A DNA stretch of 59,025 nucleotides, taken from positions 1 through 59,025 of the forward strand of contig JANXTA010000162.1 of the NCBI GenBank assembly GCA_025356395.1, read 5' to 3'. Of the stretch, positions 31,639-39,897 are shown piece after piece. The stretch's first letter is position 1. Each line of letters opens with the position of its first letter. Position numbers and translations under genes: made by a program. Under the pieces are notes generated by a model. It saw only the letters and a program-made list of their open reading frames with translations. It was not told where the DNA came from and ran no database searches. This DNA is from Betaproteobacteria bacterium. GTDB taxonomy: Bacteria; Pseudomonadota; Gammaproteobacteria; Burkholderiales; Burkholderiaceae_D.

Positions 31639-33663
31639 TCAGGAAGACGATCCGGAGATCGTCTCCATCAGCTTCCTGCGGGAAGCGATGAGGCCGTTGG
31701 TCTTCAGGTGGTCGAGGCCGGGAATGCGCCCTTCCGAGAGGGCGGGGACATAGCGTTCCAGCACGCGCAGGAAGGGGCGCATCAGGTGCGGATCGAACTG
31801 CACGCCCGAGAGGTTCAGCATCTCCTCGACGGCGACACGATGCGGCCATGCGCCCTTGTAGGGTCGCGCATGGGTCAGCGCGTCGTAGACGTCGGCCAGT
31901 GCGCAGATACGGGCCGCCAGCGGGATGCGTCGATCGGCCAGTGACGAGGGGTAGCCCGCGCCGTTCCACCATTCGTGATGATGCTTGGCGATCACGGCGG
32001 CCATCTGCAGCACCGGATCCTTCGCTCCCTGCAACATGAATGCCCCGACTTCAGCGTGGGCGCGCATCGCGGTGAGTTCGGAAGGATCGAGCGGTCCGGG
32101 TTTCAACAGGATCATCTCGTTGATGCCGATCTTGCCGATGTCGTGCAGGCGCGCCGCATGTTCGATGCGGGCGCAGTAGTCGTTCTCGAGCCCGATCTCG
32201 CGGGCCAGCATGCCGGCCAGGTGCCCTACGCGAAAGCAGTGCTGCCCGGTCTGGTCGTCGAAGAACTCGGCAGCCAGCGCCCAGTTCTCGGCGGTGTCGT
32301 ACGCGACGCTGCGGATCTCTTTGAGGATCGCGTCGGTGCGCAGCTTGGCGAGGTCGTCGTGGATCGCGGCGAGCTCGTCGTGCTTTTCGACCTTGGCTTT
32401 GATGGCATTGGGGCCGTGGATGGCGTCGGTCGGATGCCCTTCAGGCAGGTCTTCAGGCGGCGTGGCGAGCCACTGACGGACGTTGGCAAAGGGGTCGAAC
32501 GGAAATTCCGGCCGTGGCGGCGCCGACTCGAACTCGACGCCTCGGTCGGACAGTTGTCGGTAAAACTTCGCGCGCTTCACGCCGGTCGTGTATTCGACCA
32601 GCTCCTTCGCATAGCGCATGCCCAACTTCGCGGTCTCCTGGTCGATCGCATTGCCGTAGACCTTCATCAGGGCGCGAAGCACGTCGTCGTGGTACAGCCG
32701 GGACTTTTTGGTAATTGTGTAGAGCTCGCGGAGCTTCTCGCGAGACGACGCGTAGCCAGCCTCGTTGCGGTGGGCCCATTCGCAAAGAGCCTCAGGGATG
32801 CGGAGAAGAATCGCGACGCGCGGATTCCTGGTCTGCCCGATCGTCCTCTTGGCCGCGTCGATCAGCTCTTCGGCCGTTTCATGATCGAAGGTATCGATCA
32901 AATAGAGAGCGCGGAAATACTCGTACGTCGCTTTCATCACTGGATCGATGTCCATCGAATCCACGAGAGAATTACCGACCGTCAGAAATTGGAGTGCCAA
33001 GTGTGCATCGTGTAATCGATGGGCGCAAAAGAGACCATTCGTCGCACATTGAAACTTTAAGTGAGAAATGATTGGATTATCGTTTTCCACTTGCAGAATA
33101 GACAGGGATATGGAAATCGAGTCGTGATAGTGCCCCATTTCTTTCAAGGCAGAACCAGCGTTGGCAAGGCAAGGAATGGTCTGCAACGGATCTTGCAGGC
33201 GATAAGCGTAGGACAATGCCAATTCAAGATGACGTAACGAAGCCTGGAAATCTGCAGCCTGCATCTGCATCACCCCAAGAAGATTGTGTAGACGCCGCAG
33301 CGTCGGCAGATCATCGGCAGCGACCACAGTGTCTAGTAATTTCTCAGCGATTACGCGTCCGTGTGGGCTACGCCCGACACGCGTGTAATAAAAACTACTG
33401 TCGAGGAGGAGTGCTGTGACTGTTTTCAAAAAGCGTGTAGTCGTCAGGGACAGCAACAAATCAACCGTACTGCTGACAGTCGGCTCACTATCCGAAGCCT
33501 GTTTGTTCAAGACGATGCGTAATTCCGTCTCGAGCGTTTCGATAACGATATTTTGCTGTTGCTCATCGAGCATGCCGAAGGCGCCAATCCACTGATCAGG
33601 GACCAGATTGGAAAGTACTGCGATGCTGAACCTCGATTCGACAAGCGGTTTCATGATTGACAT
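31639..33663 (-). CDS. TPR-HD-GYP protein A, putative c-di-GMP phosphodiesterase
   Basis: It has 674 residues. The N-terminal about 440 residues are helical with TPR-like units (ADFQASLRHLELALSYAYRL, LANAGSALKEMGHYHDSISI). The C-terminal HD-GYP domain keeps all expected metal ligands: QHCFRVGHLAG, RLHDIGK, RAHAEVGAFML, AKHHHEWWNGAGYP and ICALADVYDAL, with N for D in the DGxGYP loop. HD-GYP enzymes hydrolyse cyclic di-GMP. The 5' half is clearly lower in G+C than the 3' half. There is no signal peptide or membrane segment, so it should be cytosolic. It is divergent from a short double-glycine peptide gene. The start is uncertain (33663 or 33654); no good ribosome site. Confidence 0.85.
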   Translation of the reverse strand: MSIMKPLVESRFSIAVLSNLVPDQWIGAFGMLDEQQQNIVIETLETELRIVLNKQASDSEPTVSSTVDLLLSLTTTRFLKTVTALLLDSSFYYTRVGRSPHGRVIAEKLLDTVVAADDLPTLRRLHNLLGVMQMQAADFQASLRHLELALSYAYRLQDPLQTIPCLANAGSALKEMGHYHDSISISLSILQVENDNPIISHLKFQCATNGLFCAHRLHDAHLALQFLTVGNSLVDSMDIDPVMKATYEYFRALYLIDTFDHETAEELIDAAKRTIGQTRNPRVAILLRIPEALCEWAHRNEAGYASSREKLRELYTITKKSRLYHDDVLRALMKVYGNAIDQETAKLGMRYAKELVEYTTGVKRAKFYRQLSDRGVEFESAPPRPEFPFDPFANVRQWLATPPEDLPEGHPTDAIHGPNAIKAKVEKHDELAAIHDDLAKLRTDAILKEIRSVAYDTAENWALAAEFFDDQTGQHCFRVGHLAGMLAREIGLENDYCARIEHAARLHDIGKIGINEMILLKPGPLDPSELTAMRAHAEVGAFMLQGAKDPVLQMAAVIAKHHHEWWNGAGYPSSLADRRIPLAARICALADVYDALTHARPYKGAWPHRVAVEEMLNLSGVQFDPHLMRPFLRVLERYVPALSEGRIPGLDHLKTNGLIASRRKLMETISGSSS

Positions 33664-33831
33664 TCTTGCGTTGCTACGTAAAAATTTTGTTAGGTTATTG
33701 CAAAAATTCACCAAGCCACTTGCATACTAAGTGCTTCCAAAGTAAAAGAGGTAGTGAATAGCAATATGTTTTCCTACTGTTTTTTCTAGGCCGTCGCTTC
33801 CGGCGAGTCAGACTTTTCTAGGAGTTTCATC
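33664..33831. promoter_or_regulatory. AT-rich divergent control region
   Basis: 168 nt between TPR-HD-GYP A (-) and the peptide gene (+). It holds an inverted repeat CACTT-N7-AAGTG at 33717-33733, two copies of TTTTCTAGG at 33782-33790 and 33814-33822 (32 nt apart, the second touching the ribosome site), and a small GCCG/CGGC hairpin between them. It would carry promoters for both genes; no clear -35/-10 pair was chosen. Confidence 0.45.
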
Positions 33832-33963
33832 ATGGCCCAAGTCACCCTTAATGTCGAAGCTTTCGAACTCAATGCATTTCCGATTGACTCCAGCGAGCTC
33901 GTGTTCCTCGAAGACTCAAGCTACGAACACGTCGGTGGTGGTGATGCCGTCAACGGTTACTGA
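33832..33963 (+). CDS. Short peptide precursor with double-glycine-type leader
   Basis: A gene of 43 codons. AGGAG at 33820-33824 stands 7 nt before the ATG, one of the best ribosome sites in the window. The product is acidic and has no membrane segment. Near the end is LEDSSYEHVGGG followed by DAVNGY. Set on the last two glycines, Val falls at -4, Tyr at -7 and Leu at -12, the hydrophobic pattern of double-glycine leaders cut by C39 peptidases. Cleavage would free a hexapeptide (or heptapeptide). No C39 transporter is in the window. The neighbour across the divergent promoter region is a TPR protein, a fold that binds short peptides in other systems. Family not recognised; function is inference. 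Confidence 0.65.
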   Translation: MAQVTLNVEAFELNAFPIDSSELVFLEDSSYEHVGGGDAVNGY

Positions 33964-34117
33964 TTCGCGGACGCCAGGAACGCTTACGCCGCGTGGCGTT
34001 TCAGCTTCCGTCTGCCGCGGCACGTGCGTCCTGGTCGACGCAAGGTGTGTGCCATTGGCAGGAATCACGATCGAGTTTTCTCGGTTGGTAGTGGAGGTGG
34101 CGTCGGCACGCTTCGTT

Positions 34118-34960
34118 TCAACTGAAGAAATCCACCACAGTGGCGAGTGAACCGAATTGAACGGCGTGACTGGCCGCTTCGATGACTGCCGGCCTTGCGT
34201 GATAGGCGACGGAATTGAGAACGAGATCCATCATCGGGATATCGTTCGCCCCGTCGCCGACGACGAGGACGCGGTCGCTGGTCTGGTTCCAGGCTTTCAT
34301 CCGTTCCGACACGATCCGCGCCTTTTCCGCTGATCCCAGGATCGGTTCGAGCAGCCTGCCGGTCAATTTTCCGTTGACGACTTCCAGCTTGTTCGCAAAG
34401 CCGACGTCAAGGTTCAGATCGTCGACTAGCCTTTCGGTGAAATAGGTAAAGCCACCGGACACCAGCAGTACGTAAGCATTGGCCGCCTTGGCCGTTGATA
34501 TCAGCTCTCGCGCTCCTTGTGAAAGTTCAAGGCGCTCCTCGAAGACGCGCCTAAGAACATCGGCATCGGCTCCGGTAAGCAGCGCCACGCGCCTTCGCAG
34601 GCTTTCTGCGAAGTCCTTGATCTCGCCGCGCATTGTCAACTCGGTGATCTCGGAAACTTCTTTCTTCTTCCCGACGAAATCGGCGATCTCGTCGATACAC
34701 TCGATGGTGATGAGCGTCGAATCCATATCCATCGCGATCATGCCGACGCCTGCGAATCCCGGTGCGCTGTTGGTGAAGGCATGGTCGACGCGTGCCGAAT
34801 CGCAAAGCGCAGCCACGCGCAAGCGGACATCGGGAGTGGCTTCAAGCTTTTCGAGCCTGCGGGCCCGTGCATGCAAGAGCAGTACGCTTCTCGGTCTCGC
34901 GATCGCGACCGCTGCAATTTCCAGTGCATCGTCGATCGGCCCCGAAAGGATGAGGTTCAT
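34118..34960 (-). CDS. serB: Phosphoserine phosphatase SerB
   Basis: Last step of serine biosynthesis: hydrolyses O-phosphoserine. HAD-superfamily motifs are intact: nucleophile block MIAMDMDSTLITIECIDEIA, motif II LLVSGGFTYF, motif III Lys (SAEKARIV) and motif IV VVGDGANDIPMM. An N-terminal region of about 70 residues precedes the catalytic domain. It has 280 residues. The ATG at 34960 overlaps the mfd stop (ATGA), so serB is co-transcribed behind mfd. Confidence 0.96.
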   Translation of the reverse strand: MNLILSGPIDDALEIAAVAIARPRSVLLLHARARRLEKLEATPDVRLRVAALCDSARVDHAFTNSAPGFAGVGMIAMDMDSTLITIECIDEIADFVGKKKEVSEITELTMRGEIKDFAESLRRRVALLTGADADVLRRVFEERLELSQGARELISTAKAANAYVLLVSGGFTYFTERLVDDLNLDVGFANKLEVVNGKLTGRLLEPILGSAEKARIVSERMKAWNQTSDRVLVVGDGANDIPMMDLVLNSVAYHARPAVIEAASHAVQFGSLATVVDFFS

Positions 34961-37900
34961 GGCGTCAGCGCCGCCAGCGTCGCCCTGATCGCCGCGATGC
35001 GCGAGTTCAGTTCAGGTGCGTTGATGCTCTGCTTGAGCCGATCCTGGCCGGACAACTTGATCGAGCGATTCTTCTGCACCAGCGCGATGATCGCCGCCGC
35101 GTCGATGGGCGGATTGGGTCGGAACTGAAAGCTGACCGACTCGGAGTGCGCGTCGATCTTGATCACGCCCAGCGGCTCGGCAATGATACGTAGCCGATGC
35201 GTCTCGATCAACGCCTGTGCAGGCTCCGGTAGCTTGCCGAAGCGATCGATCAGCTCCTCCTGGATCTCGGTCAACTCTTCGATCGAGCGGGACGTCGCCA
35301 GCCGTTTATAGATCGACAGGCGCTCGTGCACGTCCCCGCAATAGCTAGCGGGCAGCAGCGCCGGCGAATGCAGATTGATCTCGGTGACGACCGACAAAGG
35401 CTGTGACAGATCAGGCTCTCGTCCCTGCTTCAAGGCCCTTACGGCTTCGTTGAGCATCTCGGTGTAAAGCTGGAAACCGATCTCGTGCATGTCTCCCGAC
35501 TGATCCTCGCCGAGGACCTGTCCCGCGCCGCGAATCTCCAGATCGTGCATGGCCAGATAGAAACCGCTGCCGAGTTCCTCCATCTGCTGGATCGCGTCGA
35601 GACGCAATTGCGCCTGTTTCGATAGCGCATCGGGATCCGGCACCAGCAGGTAGGCGTAGGCCTGGTGATGCGATCGGCCGACCCGGCCGCGCAACTGGTG
35701 CAGCTGCGCCAGGCCGAACTTGTCCGCACGATGGATCACGATGGTGTTGGCCGTCGGGATGTCGATTCCGGTCTCGATGATGGTGGTGCACAACAAGACG
35801 TTGAAGCGCTGTTGCGTAAAGTCGCGCATCACGCGTTCGAGGTCGCGTTCACCCATCTGCCCGTGGGCGATCGCGATGCGCGCCTCGGGAAGCAGCTCCT
35901 CGAGGGCGGCCTTGCGATTCTGGATGGTGTCGACTTCGTTGTGTAGATAGTAGATCTGTCCACCACGCTTCAATTCACGAAGGACCGCCTCGCGAATCGT
36001 GCCGTCCGCCTCGCGTCGCACGAAGGTCTTGATCGCGAGCCGCTTCTGCGGCGCCGTGGCGATGACCGAGAACTCGCGAAGACCTTCGAGGCTCATGCCG
36101 AGCGTCCGCGGTATCGGCGTCGCCGTCAGCGTCAGCACGTCGACCTCCGCACGAAGCTCCTTCATCCGCTCCTTGTGACGCACGCCGAAGCGATGCTCTT
36201 CATCGATGATTACGAGGCCGAGCCGCGCGAACCGGACATCCTGAGACAGCAACTTGTGCGTGCCGATCACGATGTCCAGCGTGCCGTCGTTGATGCCCTT
36301 GACCGCGGCGCCCACCTCCTTGGTCGACCGGAAGCGCGACAACTCGGCGATCCTGACCGGCCAGTCTGCGAAGCGATCCTTGAACGTCTGCGTGTGCTGT
36401 TCGGCCAACAGCGTGGTCGGTGCCAGGATGGCGACTTGCTTGCCGCCCATGACCGCGATGAATGCCGCACGAAGCGCGACCTCGGTCTTGCCGAAGCCGA
36501 CGTCACCGCAGACCAGCCGGTCCATCGGCTTGCCGGAGGTCATGTCGGCAATCACCGCATCGATGGCGGCGGCCTGGTCCGCGGTCTCTTCGAACGGGAA
36601 GGACTCGGCGAAGGTCTCGTAGTCGCGCGCCGAATACTCGAACGCGTGGCCTTCACGCGCCGCGCGCCTCGCATACAGATTGAGCAGTTCGGCCGCCGAG
36701 TCGCGGATCTGTTGGGCTGCCTTGCGACGCGCTTTTTCCCATTGTCCGGAACCCAGCGAATGCAGAGGCGCATCGTCGTCGGCAGCGCCTGAGTACCGCG
36801 AGATGACATGGAGTTGCGAAACCGGTACGTAGAGCTTCGTCTGATTTGCATATTCGAGCTGCAGGAATTCCATGCCGCCGTCGCCGAGATCCATGGTCTC
36901 GAGCCCGAGATACCGTCCGATCCCGTGTTGCGCATGCACGACCGGATCGCCGACACGAAGCTCGGACAGATCGCGCACCATCATCTCGACGTTGCTCGCG
37001 CGCTCCTGCTGACGCTTGCCGGCGCGACGACGGACCGATGCGCTGCCGCGATACAGCTCGGTCTCGGTCAGGTGCGTGATGACCGGCTTCGCCGTGACGA
37101 AGCCTTCCTGCAGATGCGCGACGCAGATCGCGAACGACGATCCCGATTCGGCGAAGTCCTTGTACGACTCGAACGAATCCGGCTTGAGGCCGAACTCCGC
37201 GAAGAACTGCAGCATCGTTTCGCGCCGGCCCGCCGAGTCTGCCGCGATCACCGTCGCACCCTGGCTCCACTCGAGATGCCGTTTCAACATCGCGAGAGGA
37301 TCGGTGGCGCGACGATCGACCGCAACGTCGGGTGCAGGACGGATGAACCCATCTTGCGAACCGACGGCGGCGCTTGCCGGCGGAGCCTCGTGGTCGCCTT
37401 CGGTTACTGCCGCGATCGAAGCGTTCAGCGCGACGCGGCCAAACGTCTTCGCGGTGGCAAAGAACTGCTCGGCGTCCATGAAGAGTCGATCGGGCGGCAG
37501 GACGGATCGCTCCGGGTCGCCCGAGATGAAGCGAAAGCGCTGTTCGGCATCGCGCCCGAAGCGCTGCAACGCGTCCTCGGCATTGCCAATGAAGATCAGC
37601 GCGGTGTCAGCCTTGAAGTAGTCGAACAGCGTCGCCGTCTTCTCGAAGAACAGCGGCAGGTAGTACTCGATCCCCGCACTGGGAATGCCGTGGCCGATGT
37701 CGCGATAGATCGCGGACTTGGTCGGGTCACCTTCGAAAGTCTCGCGCCAGCGGCTGCGAAACGCGCTGCGGCCGTCTTCGTCCATCGGGAACTCGCGGCC
37801 CGGCAGCAGGCGAACGTCCTTGACCGGATAGAGACTGCGTTGCGACTCGATGTTGAAGGTACGGATCGTCTCGAGCTCATCGCCGAGCAGGTCGAGGCGA

Positions 37901-38433
37901 TAAGGAATTACCGAACCCATCGGAAAAAGGTCGATGAGTCCGCCGCGCACGCTGTACTCGCCTGGCGACATGACCTGTCCGACATGCTGGTAGCCGGCCA
38001 GCGTGAGCTGCGATCGAAGCCGGCCCTCGTCCAGGTGCTCGCCCTGGGTGAAGAAGAACGTGTAGGCCGCAAGGTGAGATGGTGGTGCGAGGCGATAGGA
38101 CGCGGTCGAGACCGGGACCAGCAGAACGTCGCACTCGTCGCGCGACACGAAGTGCAACGTCGCGAGGCGTTCCGAAACCAGATCCTGATGCGGCGAGAAC
38201 TGGTCGTAGGGAAGTGTTTCCCAGTCCGGCAGCACATGGACGCGAAGATGCGGCGCGAAGAACGGAATCTCTTCGGCGAGCCGTTGCGACGTGGAGGCGT
38301 CCGCGCACAGCACGACTAGCATGCGACGCGGCTGGGGCTGCGTGGCGAGCTGAGCGATGAGGAATGCGTCGCCCGAGCCGGGGACGGAGCCAAGAGAGAG
38401 TCTCTGGCCTGATACAGGAAGCTTGAAGTTCAT
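34957..38433 (-). CDS. mfd: Transcription-repair coupling factor Mfd
   Basis: Removes RNA polymerase stalled at DNA lesions and recruits UvrAB. It has 1,158 residues, the usual length. An N-terminal UvrB-like module is followed by the CarD-like polymerase-interaction domain (VVHAQHGIGRYLGLETMDLG), RecG-like translocase domains with Walker A (VCGDVGFGKTEVALRAAF) and DEEH box (VIIDEEHRFGVRHKERMK), motif VI (HQLRGRVGRSHHQAYAYLL) and a C-terminal TRCF domain. It is the first gene of the mfd-serB unit. Confidence 0.98.
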   Translation of the reverse strand: MNFKLPVSGQRLSLGSVPGSGDAFLIAQLATQPQPRRMLVVLCADASTSQRLAEEIPFFAPHLRVHVLPDWETLPYDQFSPHQDLVSERLATLHFVSRDECDVLLVPVSTASYRLAPPSHLAAYTFFFTQGEHLDEGRLRSQLTLAGYQHVGQVMSPGEYSVRGGLIDLFPMGSVIPYRLDLLGDELETIRTFNIESQRSLYPVKDVRLLPGREFPMDEDGRSAFRSRWRETFEGDPTKSAIYRDIGHGIPSAGIEYYLPLFFEKTATLFDYFKADTALIFIGNAEDALQRFGRDAEQRFRFISGDPERSVLPPDRLFMDAEQFFATAKTFGRVALNASIAAVTEGDHEAPPASAAVGSQDGFIRPAPDVAVDRRATDPLAMLKRHLEWSQGATVIAADSAGRRETMLQFFAEFGLKPDSFESYKDFAESGSSFAICVAHLQEGFVTAKPVITHLTETELYRGSASVRRRAGKRQQERASNVEMMVRDLSELRVGDPVVHAQHGIGRYLGLETMDLGDGGMEFLQLEYANQTKLYVPVSQLHVISRYSGAADDDAPLHSLGSGQWEKARRKAAQQIRDSAAELLNLYARRAAREGHAFEYSARDYETFAESFPFEETADQAAAIDAVIADMTSGKPMDRLVCGDVGFGKTEVALRAAFIAVMGGKQVAILAPTTLLAEQHTQTFKDRFADWPVRIAELSRFRSTKEVGAAVKGINDGTLDIVIGTHKLLSQDVRFARLGLVIIDEEHRFGVRHKERMKELRAEVDVLTLTATPIPRTLGMSLEGLREFSVIATAPQKRLAIKTFVRREADGTIREAVLRELKRGGQIYYLHNEVDTIQNRKAALEELLPEARIAIAHGQMGERDLERVMRDFTQQRFNVLLCTTIIETGIDIPTANTIVIHRADKFGLAQLHQLRGRVGRSHHQAYAYLLVPDPDALSKQAQLRLDAIQQMEELGSGFYLAMHDLEIRGAGQVLGEDQSGDMHEIGFQLYTEMLNEAVRALKQGREPDLSQPLSVVTEINLHSPALLPASYCGDVHERLSIYKRLATSRSIEELTEIQEELIDRFGKLPEPAQALIETHRLRIIAEPLGVIKIDAHSESVSFQFRPNPPIDAAAIIALVQKNRSIKLSGQDRLKQSINAPELNSRIAAIRATLAALTP

Positions 38434-38571
38434 GCAGGGAGGTTGATGCGCGTCGACCGCTAGCGATGGCGGATTGACCAGCGTCCGGATGAGCGCGAGC
38501 TCGTTATTCTATAGAGTCGGTGGATGCGTTCTGCCGAGAAGGCACGCACGCCACACGCAGAAGCGCCCCGG

Positions 38572-38599
38572 TTGACACGGATGCCTCGATCGCTATACT
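38572..38599 (+). promoter_or_regulatory. Sigma-70-type promoter of tRNA-Gly
   Basis: TTGACA at 38572-38577 and TATACT at 38594-38599, separated by 16 nt, 18 nt before the tRNA 5' end. It is followed by a GC-rich stretch, as in stringently controlled tRNA promoters. Confidence 0.85.
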
Positions 38600-38617
38600 T
38601 CGGTCGCTGTGACGCGT

Positions 38618-38693
<76 letters not shown>

Positions 38694-38719
38694 TTCAACA
38701 GACAGGTAGCCTAGTGACA

Positions 38720-38745
38720 GGGAAGCCAGCTCGGCTTCCCTTTTT
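38720..38745 (+). terminator. Rho-independent-type terminator after tRNA-Gly
   Basis: GGGAAGCC, loop AGCTC, GGCTTCCC, then TTTTTGTTT. It lies between tRNA-Gly and tRNA-Cys, so the cluster may be partly attenuated or tRNA-Cys may have its own promoter. Confidence 0.75.
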
Positions 38746-38751
38746 GTTTGT

Positions 38752-38805
38752 GCCGGATCGCCAGATCCGGCGATTAGCGTGGTCCCGGGTTCACGCACGC
38801 GGGAC
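38752..38805 (+). other. Two hairpins in the tRNA-Gly/tRNA-Cys spacer
   Basis: GCCGGATC-GCCA-GATCCGGC (38752-38771, perfect 8-bp stem) and GTCCCG...CGGGAC (38782-38805). Neither has a T run. They may guide processing of a joint tRNA transcript. Confidence 0.5.
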
Positions 38806-38815
38806 CTGCCTGCAG

Positions 38816-38889
38816 GGCGGGGTGGCAGAGAGGTTATGCAGCGGATTGCAAATCCGTCTAGGCCGGTTCGATTCCGACCCCCGCCTCCA
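38816..38889 (+). tRNA. tRNA-Cys (GCA)
   Basis: 74 nt with encoded CCA. Acceptor stem GGCGGGG/CCCCGCC, discriminator U (a tRNA-Cys identity element), anticodon stem GCGGA/TCCGT with loop TTGCAAA, anticodon GCA. Confidence 0.97.
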
Positions 38890-39541
38890 GCATTGCGAGA
38901 TCGAATGCTCCCTCGAAGGAAGAGGGGTCAAGTTCTCGATCAACACCTGAGCAAAGTTTCGACGCTGACTTTTCCAGCTGGGCGTGGGTCATCAGGGGTG
39001 ATCGCCAAACTTTAGCCGCCGGGCCATCCTGATCGGCACTTCTGACTTGTATGGCTCCGGCAGTTGGTCTCACGCCACCGACCAGCCATCTCCGGACACC
39101 CGTCGAGCCGAACCGTCGTGCAGCAGACGATGACGAGGCTGTCGTGGTTGTCGGTTACTCAGTCGCTGACCAAAGGCAACTTCGCCGGCTTGTAGTTCAT
39201 GCCCGCCTCCGACAGGTGCAGAAGCTCGGACGCAACGGGAAACGATCGATCGGCCAGCCGATCGATGCCACCAGCGTCGACTGGCTACCCGCCAACTCAC
39301 TACGCACGGCAACTGCGCTCCGACTGCCAGCACTCCAACACTTCAATCGATTCGCTGAATGGGCGGGTGAGTCCTGATCGACTTCTTGAAGCGGTCGTGC
39401 TTCGATGCACGTCGGCTCGCGGAAATGCCTGCGTAAAATGATCGGTCGGTTTCTGGCAAATGCGCCAGGACTACCGATCAGCTGCAGCATCTGTGGTCAA
39501 ACAAGCGACAAATCGGTCGTCCAATTGGAGGAAGCCGAATT
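38890..39541. other. 652-nt spacer with no recognised gene
   Basis: Between tRNA-Cys and tRNA-Leu. Several short open frames exist on both strands but none has a ribosome site, family motif or convincing start. Base composition is near that of the housekeeping genes in the first half. It is unusually long for a Gly-Cys-Leu tRNA cluster and may hold a decayed insertion or a non-coding RNA. Confidence 0.5.
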
Positions 39542-39875
39542 GCCCGAGTGGTGGAATTGGTAGACACAAGGGACTTATTAAATTGAGCTCTCGGGGGGAA
39601 ACGCCCGAGATGACACCCGTCAAAGTCGGCGAAGGCCCTGACCATGTCCCCCAACTGGTCGAGTTGACACCGAACCAAGCCCGTCGGATAACGATACCGA
39701 GGGGAAGGCGTAGAGAGCAGACGGCGGGCACCTAAAGCAAGCGGTATCAGCCAAGGTGAAGGCGTGCTCCAGACCACGAACGTTCGCTTACGCAGGGACG
39801 GCGGCGAAAGCCGAAGTGGTACGAAAATCCCTCGGTCGCAAGATCATGCCGGTTCGAGTCCGGTCTCGGGTACCA
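39542..39875 (+). tRNA. tRNA-Leu (UAA), split by a group I intron
   Basis: Exon 1 is 39542-39576 and exon 2 is 39824-39875, giving an 87-nt class II tRNA with encoded CCA. The acceptor stem is GCCCGAG/CTCGGGT with a G1-U72 wobble. The anticodon stem is AGGGA/TCCCT with loop CTTAAAA; the anticodon is UAA. The break falls between U34 and A35, the same place as in the tRNA-Leu(UAA) introns of cyanobacteria and plastids. The long variable arm is in exon 2. Confidence 0.95.
39577..39823 (+). ncRNA. Group I intron (IC3-like) in tRNA-Leu(UAA)
   Basis: 247 nt, ending in G as group I introns do. P1: exon bases C39574-U39575-U39576 pair with intron GAG at 39585-39587, giving the U.G pair at the splice site. 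P2 forms from CTCGGG and CCCGAG around 39589-39612. Core strings match the remembered Azoarcus tRNA-Ile intron: GTCGGCGAAG (P3/P4 side), AACCAAGCC, GAAGGCGTAGAGA then CAGACGGCGGGCACCTAA (P3/P8 and P7 region), GGTGAAGGCGTGCTCCAG (P7 side), and a terminal GGCGGCGAAAGCC hairpin with GAAA tetraloop (P9). No homing endonuclease is encoded. Confidence 0.93.
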
Positions 39876-39897
39876 GTAGGATTATGAGGTAGTGAGC

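Noticed and set aside
33851-34150. 99-codon plus-strand frame overlapping the short peptide gene
   Set aside because: It lacks a ribosome site and family character, whereas the overlapping 43-codon gene in another frame has an ideal one.
39577-39823. Reading frame across the tRNA-Leu intron as a homing endonuclease
   Set aside because: The intron is only 247 nt and fully used by the catalytic core; no LAGLIDADG, GIY-YIG or HNH motif.
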